DNA of 64,000 nucleotides from Triatoma infestans. Its lineage: Eukaryota > Arthropoda > Insecta > Hemiptera > Reduviidae. The stretch is from positions 62,001-126,000 of the forward strand of contig JAAEAF010000396.1 in the NCBI GenBank assembly GCA_011037195.1, read 5' to 3'. Shown piece after piece: positions 58,540 through 64,000 of the stretch. The position numbers and the translations under genes are program-made. Within the stretch, counting starts at the first letter, position 1; each line of letters begins with the position of its first letter. The notes under the pieces are model-generated. The model did not search any database. It saw only the letters and a list, made by a program, of their open reading frames with translations, and was not told the origin of the DNA.

Positions 58540-58778
58540 TTTTTTACCCTACTATCAGGATTCAATTTTTTAAGCTATATTCATTCAATTTTCGCTGTGT
58601 CCAATGTCTGAAAGTAATATAAATAAAAATGAAAATATTTTTTGAAATTGAAATACGAAATATGAATAAGAGAAAGTAATAAAACCTATGATAATTTATT
58701 ACTTTTAATTTTTTATTTTTTTTTCAAATAGCTGGGGGGTTCAGTCGCGCAATCGCGAATACCAGTAGCCGCCACTGG
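58540..58778 (-). repeat. Right terminal inverted repeat of the polB element
   Basis: Reverse complement of the left TIR. It is about 40 bp longer because of extra sequence near 58,560-58,610 that is absent on the left. Confidence 0.85.
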
Positions 58779-59060
58779 CTTCGAGATAATCATCTCGATG
58801 TTTTTAGCTCCTGGTCTTAATTCCAGATTGTGTCGTGCTCTCTCCGATCCAGTCTCTGAGAGATGGATATACCCTAGTAGGTTTGGTTATCCCTAGGACA
58901 GGTTCAGGACCACAGAACGGAGTTTTGGCCCATTCCCGACGAGTTAGTGTTTCATTTCCTCTAATCCCCATATATCGCTCTAAGACCACTGGCCTTGGCC
59001 CCACTTGCACCTAAAGCTGCAGCGGAGGAAGCCCCAGCAGTACTTCCAACCGAATTTTTA
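58779..59060 (-). pseudogene. Non-LTR RNase H fragment
   Basis: Minus strand: YMGIRGNETLTRREWAKTPF, GPEPVLGITKPTR, YPSLRDWIGE. This is the end of an RNase H domain of an RNase H-bearing LINE (compare GNERADALA...GPEPFCGLS at 36.66 kb). The short fragment abuts the right TIR; the catalytic residues upstream are missing. Confidence 0.6.
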
Positions 59061-59480
59061 CTAAATATATAATGGTCTTCAACATAAGCATAAAAAAATA
59101 TAAAATGCTATTATGAAGTCATACTTGTTGTTACTAGATTCTTCTTCATACGTTTGGCAATGCTGTTCACATGCCTCAATGTTATATAAGTGGTAGGACA
59201 GTGTACTGTACTGCAGTGTGACACTACTGGAGGAACACTTGACCTCCAGGACTCTCAACAATAAATTTTCCAGGAAAAATGTATCAAATCAGAGTGACCG
59301 GCCTCTCTCCACATCATCTGACCTATATAATTTGTAGGCAAAGTTTGAAACATTTCATTACAGTTGTTTTCGACGAGAATCGCACGAAACTAGAAAAATA
59401 AAAATAAAGACGGGCTTCCGATTGGCGGAACTTGAACGGAACCTTGGAGTCCAACGTTGGAATCTAAACAGAATATCAAG
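59061..59480 (-). repeat. R-A fragment, minus strand, with unassigned flank
   Basis: From about 59,222 the order (CACTTGACCTCCAGGACTC, TTTTCCAGGAAAAATGTATC, GACGGGCTTCCGATTGGCGG) is that of minus-strand R-A. 59,061-59,221 shows no feature. Confidence 0.5.
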
Positions 59481-60175
59481 TTTCTGTTAGTCCTGGTGAG
59501 AGGAAGTATTTTAATTGTGGTAAATTTTCGGTAATGAGTTTTTACCGGTGGTTTTCAGAAATGGTCTGTGTGTGTGTGTGTGTTGTGTGTGTATGTATGT
59601 ATGTCTGTGAACAGCAGAGCTCAAATACGAAATGGTCTGCGTGTCTGAGAACAGCAGAGCTCTAATACGAAATGGTCTGCGTGTCTGTGAACAGCAGAGC
59701 TCAAATACGAAAAATTACTGAAAATCAAACTTGACATTCTTTGGACATCACCACGAGACAGAAAGTATCTGTTAAAATTCATCAACCGAAAGTACCACTT
59801 GGGTGGAAAAACCCATTGAATGGGTTTTTCAGTTTTCCGCTATTTTTCATGAAGACGGTCCTAACAATTTTCTTTAAACTCGGAATATCGTCTAAGTTGA
59901 AGAATCCATAATATACAAAGAGCTACAACTTTTATTTGAAACATTTCTCCGGGAAAAATTCATTTAAGAGTGCTTTTGAGGAAGGGGTTATGTTTCCTCT
60001 AAAGTGCTATTTAGTTTATTACACAATTCTATCATCTTAATATTAATTAGAATTAAAATGTTGAAAGAATTCCTAGTTTGAAGAAAATCGGTTGATCGGA
60101 AGTGGGTTTTTCTGACCAATTTTTTTTTTAGTTTTCTGCGTTTTCGCCATGAAACCGACGAATTTCAATCAATTT
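59481..60175 (+). repeat. R-A copy, plus strand, with a three-copy head duplication
   Basis: Head TCCTGGTGAGAGGAAGTATT near 59,493. Then three units of about 45 bp (AACAGCAGAGCTCAAATACG, 59,556-59,712) follow the GT tract. The R-A middle runs to 60,175. Confidence 0.7.
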
Positions 60176-60592
60176 AGTATACTATGAATACAGAGTTATG
60201 AATAGTATACTATGAATACAGAGTTATGAATAGTATACTATGAATACAGAGTTATGAACAGTATACTATGAATACAGAGTTATGAATAGTATACTATGAA
60301 TACAGAGTTATGAATAGTATACTATGAATACAGGGTTATGAATAGTATACTATGAATACAGAGTTATGAATAGTATGCTATGAATACAGAGTTATGAATA
60401 GTATACTATGAATAGAGTTATGAAGAGTATACTATGAATACAGGGTTATGAATAGTATACTATGAATACAGAGTTATGAATAGTATACTATGAATACAGA
60501 GTTATGAAGAGTATACTATGAATACAGAGTTATGAATAGTATACTATGAATACAGAGTTATGAAGAGTATACTATGAATACAGAGAGCTATA
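60176..60592 (+). repeat. Tandem array, 28-bp unit, about 15 copies, inside R-A
   Basis: The unit is AGTATACTATGAATACAG plus AGTTATGAAT; one unit is shortened. It starts after the R-A block TTTCAATCAATTTAGTATAC and ends at AGAGCTATAAATTTTG, the next R-A block. So the array grew from within this copy. Confidence 0.9.
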
Positions 60593-60790
60593 AATTTTGT
60601 TTGGATTTTTTCTACCTGCGATAGTTCATTTGAAGAAATTTAGGGGGAGAGTGGAGCGCTTTTCTGAACAAGGTCATTATATTAAATATAGATTTCGCCA
60701 TTCTTAGCAAATTAAACAAAATGTGTCAGTTACAACTATGTAGACTGTAAGTAACAGAAAATCATATGAGTGATTCATACCAGATTTTTT
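60593..60790 (+). repeat. R-A tail after the array
   Basis: TTTAGGGGGAGAGTGGAGCG and ATGAGTGATTCATACCAGAT are the R-A tail blocks. Confidence 0.6.
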
Positions 60791-61009
60791 TTTTACTTTC
60801 TCTAGTATGCTGCTGAGAGGAAATAAGCGATTTGTCATATTTTCGAAATTTGGTGTCTTCACCGGAAGTAAATGTTGTGAGATGCCCAGAGCTGGGTGAA
60901 AGTAAATGATCGCGGTGTGTATCGGTAAAACACTAACCGGAAGTGCGACTGAATGTTTATTTTTTGCGCACGATTTCTTGAAAATGACAAAAAAAGGTTT
61001 TCTTTAAAC
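60791..61009 (+). repeat. R-A head, split by FB1
   Basis: TACTTTCTCTAGTATGCTGC (60,791), CATATTTTCGAAATTTGG and AACCGGAAGTGCGACT follow the R-A order. R-A resumes after FB1 at 61,356 (CCCATCACTTTTATTTGAAG). Confidence 0.65.
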
Positions 61010-61355
61010 TTTCTTGGAATAGTTATGGTGGTTAGTTCCGCAGAGCTGGAAAGCATCAGAGACATTTTCCGTGGTAGCCTGCTTCGTTTTGTGGTCATCG
61101 ACCGGTTTCGGGCGTTCGCCCATATTCAGGATGCGTTTTTCAGACAGTGTGCCAACACAGACTTACACAGAGCACTTAACTTTACAACACGTTGTGTGTA
61201 CAACAACCGTGTGTAAACTGAATTTGCTCTGTGCAAGTCTGTGTTGTCCACACTGTCTGAAAAACGCATCCTGAAGATGGCGAACGCCCGAAACCTGTCG
61301 ATGACCACAAAATGAAGCAGGCTACCACGGAAAATGTCTTTGATTTCTTGGAATA
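61010..61355. mobile_element. FB1 foldback element inserted in R-A, 12-bp target duplication
   Basis: TTTCTTGGAATA is repeated at 61,010-61,021 and 61,344-61,355, bracketing 322 bp with two inverted arms. Hammerhead-like cores lie on the minus strand at 61,096-61,133 (CTGAATA, one core change) and on the plus strand at 61,267-61,303 (CTGAAGA intact, stem II shortened by one G, helix III CCTG). Because R-A is continuous on both sides, the insertion boundaries are certain. Confidence 0.75.
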
Positions 61356-61884
61356 CCCATCACTTTTATTTGAAGCAATAACTTTCAATTTTGTTTATCA
61401 GGCTTGTGAGGAAGTTTAAACTTACGTCACATTTCTGTTCGTTGTCTGTCCATTACAATATTGTAAATTGTTAGATCGGATTCGCGTGCATTGTTCTTAT
61501 AAACTGGGTTTCAGTCCGTTTAATAAATAATTGATAAATTAAGATGAACTTATTTGAAACTCCCTGGGAAAATGGTGTTCGAAAAGCAAATTAGAAAAAG
61601 AGCTGATTCTTGACTTGTTCACTTTAATTTTTAAGAAAACTTACACTTTTTCATTAGTATATTTAGTTTGCTAAAGTCCCGCCAAAGTGCAGTTATTAAT
61701 TACTTCCGTTAGCATGATAGAGTTTTTGCTTGCAAGAAAGGCGAAACAATTTTCTCTACAAAAAAAGTTAAGAAAATTGAAAACTTAAATTAAAAAAGAA
61801 AGTTAATAATAAATATAATAATTTTCCATCAAAAGAAATTTATAAAATAATATAAAAAGAAATTAAAATTTTTATTAACATAAA
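61356..61884. other. R-A remnant then AT-rich spacer
   Basis: R-A sequence fades after about 61,420. The rest is AT-rich and shows nothing I recognise. Confidence 0.45.
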
Positions 61885-62040
61885 ATGATCAACTTAGTTC
61901 GTTCTATTCGGCAAATAGTTAAACGCGGTGGTATCGCCACTCCAGAGCAAACACTTTCTTTTAGAACGAAAATTAAAATTTACTTGTTTTTGTATACAAC
62001 TTGCCCACATAAGAGAGTTTTCCACGAGTTAATTTGTTAG
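61885..62040 (+). CDS. Small unrecognised open frame, 51 codons (doubtful)
   Basis: ATG at 61,885 in AAAATGA context; product starts MINLVRSIRQIVKRGGIATP and ends in TAG at 62,038. The first half is more GC-rich than its surroundings (cgcggtggtatcgccactcc). No family recognised. It could be an exon remnant, a viral or element remnant, or chance. Confidence 0.15.
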   Translation: MINLVRSIRQIVKRGGIATPEQTLSFRTKIKIYLFLYTTCPHKRVFHELIC

Positions 62041-63845
62041 GAAATTGAAAAAGAAAATTCTAACTCTAAAGGAAATGCTAATTTTCTTTTCTTTCTTATT
62101 TTTTTTGTTTAAAAAGGAGACTCAAAATGCTGTTAAAAACTGACATTATAATAGCACTCGTCCTGATAAAATATGGATATATAAGTATAACGTGTTTAAT
62201 AATTTAATAGGCTATAGAGGAACCACCGACAAGATGGAAAAAAGTCAATAACATGCACTGATATCGATAATTGATGCGTTTTCTACGAGAAAAAGTCGTG
62301 TGAGTGTTTCATATCAAGATTTGTTTTCATGATCATGTTGCTGTTTTCATCATCGTGTTGCTGTTCTCCCCTCCCCTACAGTGTTTTACCATTCTTCCCT
62401 ATCACTGGTTTTAACCTTTTATCACTGATTCTTCGCTAAAAAAATAATTTTAAAGGAGTATTTTAAAGTGGTGTACGCTCGCGGAAGCGTATCCGGAAAT
62501 TATTATGAAAGAGGTGGATGTAATAGACGCGAAAATAATGGATGCGGCAGCAAGTACAAAATAAACGATAAATAATAAATAAAAATAAACAAAGAATGAA
62601 ATAATAAATGTTGTGACTCCCCTAGGTGAAGAGGAGATGCTTTGATAGTAGAATCTGGGGAGAGCTAAAGCTTCAGCTGAGAGATGCGTGTACCAGTGGT
62701 TTATGTGTATAGCTAAGTTTAGCCAGAAGAAGATGAAGCATAAAATAATTCGGCAGAATTAAGGTGCAGCAACTAGCACCGGTGATGCTCAGTAAACAGA
62801 ACCAGGTGCAAAATGAAGGAGGCAGGTTTAAATAAGTGTCACCAATGAAGAAATTAAGAAGTGAATTTAGAAAACAAGTGACTCGCACAAACTCAACAGC
62901 ATAAGTGAAGTATTAGAGCGTAGGCCTCATGGGAGAATGGACGTAGAGGGGGACGAATGAGTTAGAAAAGATGATGTAAATATTTCTGGTAATTAACAGG
63001 AAAGCATTATAATAGGGAAGTGACTGAGAGGGCAGAAAGAAAAGAGAAGATGAAACGAATTAGTAATCAGTGATGTTAGTAGGAAAGGATGAATTAGCAA
63101 TAACCGGATGTAGTAGGGCGCTCATGTAAGAGAAGAGAAACAAACCTAACTGACAGACCTACGACTGAACATGTGGTGTTATGATTTCAAGCCGTCTTGA
63201 TAGGCACTGATGGCTCTGACAACCTGCCCTTGCAAAGAGGGGCCACTCAAATATTTATATTGTTTATTTTTACATTTATATAGAACGTCACTAAAACATT
63301 TACAAGAATGAAACCAATTTGTCTCTTTTCTAATGATTGTATTAACTGTGCGGTAAGAGAAAATAAAATCGTTTGAGATGTTTCATAATAGTTTCTTTTC
63401 TGTCACTGTTATATAAGTCCAATTTCAAGCAATACCACATAAGTAAGATGTGCCAATCTTTGCTATTGCTTATAATGTTTCATTGTGCTCTATTATACTT
63501 TTGTTCAGTTAACTTTAGAAAATCAAAGTTCTAGCGCCAGCTCTGTCTATTTGTCTGTCTGTCAAGGATGGAATGGGGAACTTTGCTAGAGAAGAAGTTA
63601 TTACAACTTTTTCAATTATTAGTAAGAGGAAACTCGATAACTGGTTAATTTTGGCCCAGAGAAATTATCAATTAAGTATTACCAACCCACGCTCGTTAAA
63701 GCTATGCTGGAATACAATTTCGATAGTTTCACAGTTGACGATTGTCGTGTTATTAACACTTAAACACAACCGACTGACAGGTGCTGCGCTCTCGAAGAAT
63801 TATTATAGAACTAAATATATACCAGCTCTCGTTAAGTATTTTTTT
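62041..63845. other. Intergenic sequence; purine-rich tract
   Basis: An R-A-like tail appears near 62,285-62,325. About 62,590-63,120 is unusually purine-rich on the plus strand, with frequent GAAG and GGAG, and has no long frame. The frame at 63,573-63,878 runs into an R-A head and is probably chance. Confidence 0.4.
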
Positions 63846-64000
63846 CTTTCTGTTACTCCTGGTAAGAGGATTATGTAGCGATCGTGTCAAATTTTCGAAA
63901 TTGAATTTTCAAATATTATATAGCTGGAGAACCATATATTCTACTAAAAAGGCACATTAGAGGAAAAACATATAAGGCCACTGTTCTCCCAAAACCTCTT
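63846..64000 (+). repeat. R-A head, continues past the right edge
   Basis: TTACTCCTGGTAAGAGGATT and GTCAAATTTTCGAAATTGAA are the R-A head. After 63,915 it jumps to sequence like the R-A GTGCTA...GAGGAAAA region, so it is internally deleted. Confidence 0.65.

Larger units (their letters stand above)
50919..58778. mobile_element. TIR-bounded element with two inverted polB copies (Polinton/Maverick-like, non-autonomous)
   Basis: Both ends read CCAGTGGCGGCTACTGG inward, and the match continues in patches for about 200 bp. Between them lie two head-to-head family B DNA polymerase pseudogenes, R-A sequence at the centre, tRNA-like sequences near both ends, and subterminal repeats on the right. I see no integrase, packaging ATPase, protease or capsid gene, so it could not move alone. 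No convincing target duplication is visible: GCTCAGAC versus GCTTCGAG gives 5 of 8 if the ends start CAGTGG. The end sequence resembles hAT-type ends as much as Polinton ends (which start AG). Confidence 0.75.

Noticed and set aside
63573..63878. 101-codon plus-strand frame
   Set aside because: Its end runs into an R-A head and it shows no domain; likely chance.

Overview
The window looks like a gene-poor, repeat-saturated stretch of an AT-rich arthropod, most likely insect, nuclear genome. The evidence is its non-LTR retrotransposons (Jockey-type, R1-like, and an RNase H-bearing LOA/I-like type), gypsy LTR elements, a polB element, tRNA-derived SINEs with (TAA)n tails, abundant GT and TAA microsatellites, and one cellular gene fragment with a 65-bp intron. 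The density of decayed elements would fit a hemipteran, but I cannot name the species. There is no sign of bacterial sequence.

Layout: 1-4.7 kb is a decayed non-LTR element on the minus strand (ORF1 plus EN-RT-RNase H), cut by the window edge. 4.7-14.4 kb is a patchwork of a non-coding interspersed repeat that I call R-A, two SINE-like insertions, foldback elements (FB1, FB2) with hammerhead-ribozyme-like cores, and tandem arrays. 14.4-25.7 kb holds broken LINE pieces (Jockey-like, R1-like, an RNase H 3' end) among R-A copies. 25.7-27.3 kb is a satellite of about 20 copies sitting inside a LINE endonuclease domain. 28.1-28.5 kb carries the first two coding exons of a CRAL-TRIO lipid-transfer-type protein, the only cellular gene I recognise.

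30.2-33.2 kb is a 5'-truncated gypsy element with one clear 1,001-bp LTR. 33.2-45.7 kb is a nest: an old LINE (called H) was hit by a full-length GC-rich LINE (36,118-41,437, 13-bp target duplication) and by a truncated Jockey element (42,194-44,541). 46.2-50.9 kb is a decayed second gypsy element with an LTR-like region. 50.9-58.8 kb is a separate element bounded by terminal inverted repeats. It contains two head-to-head, differently damaged copies of a protein-primed-type family B DNA polymerase gene of the Polinton/Maverick-like kind, together with tRNA-like sequences and subterminal repeats. 58.8-64 kb returns to R-A copies, arrays and another foldback element.

The parts do not form a pathway; the window is a record of successive insertions. 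Most informative are the polB palindrome, the two foldback families sharing a hammerhead-like design, the repeated birth of tandem arrays inside R-A copies, and the satellite that grew from LINE endonuclease sequence. No coding gene of a mobile element here appears intact.
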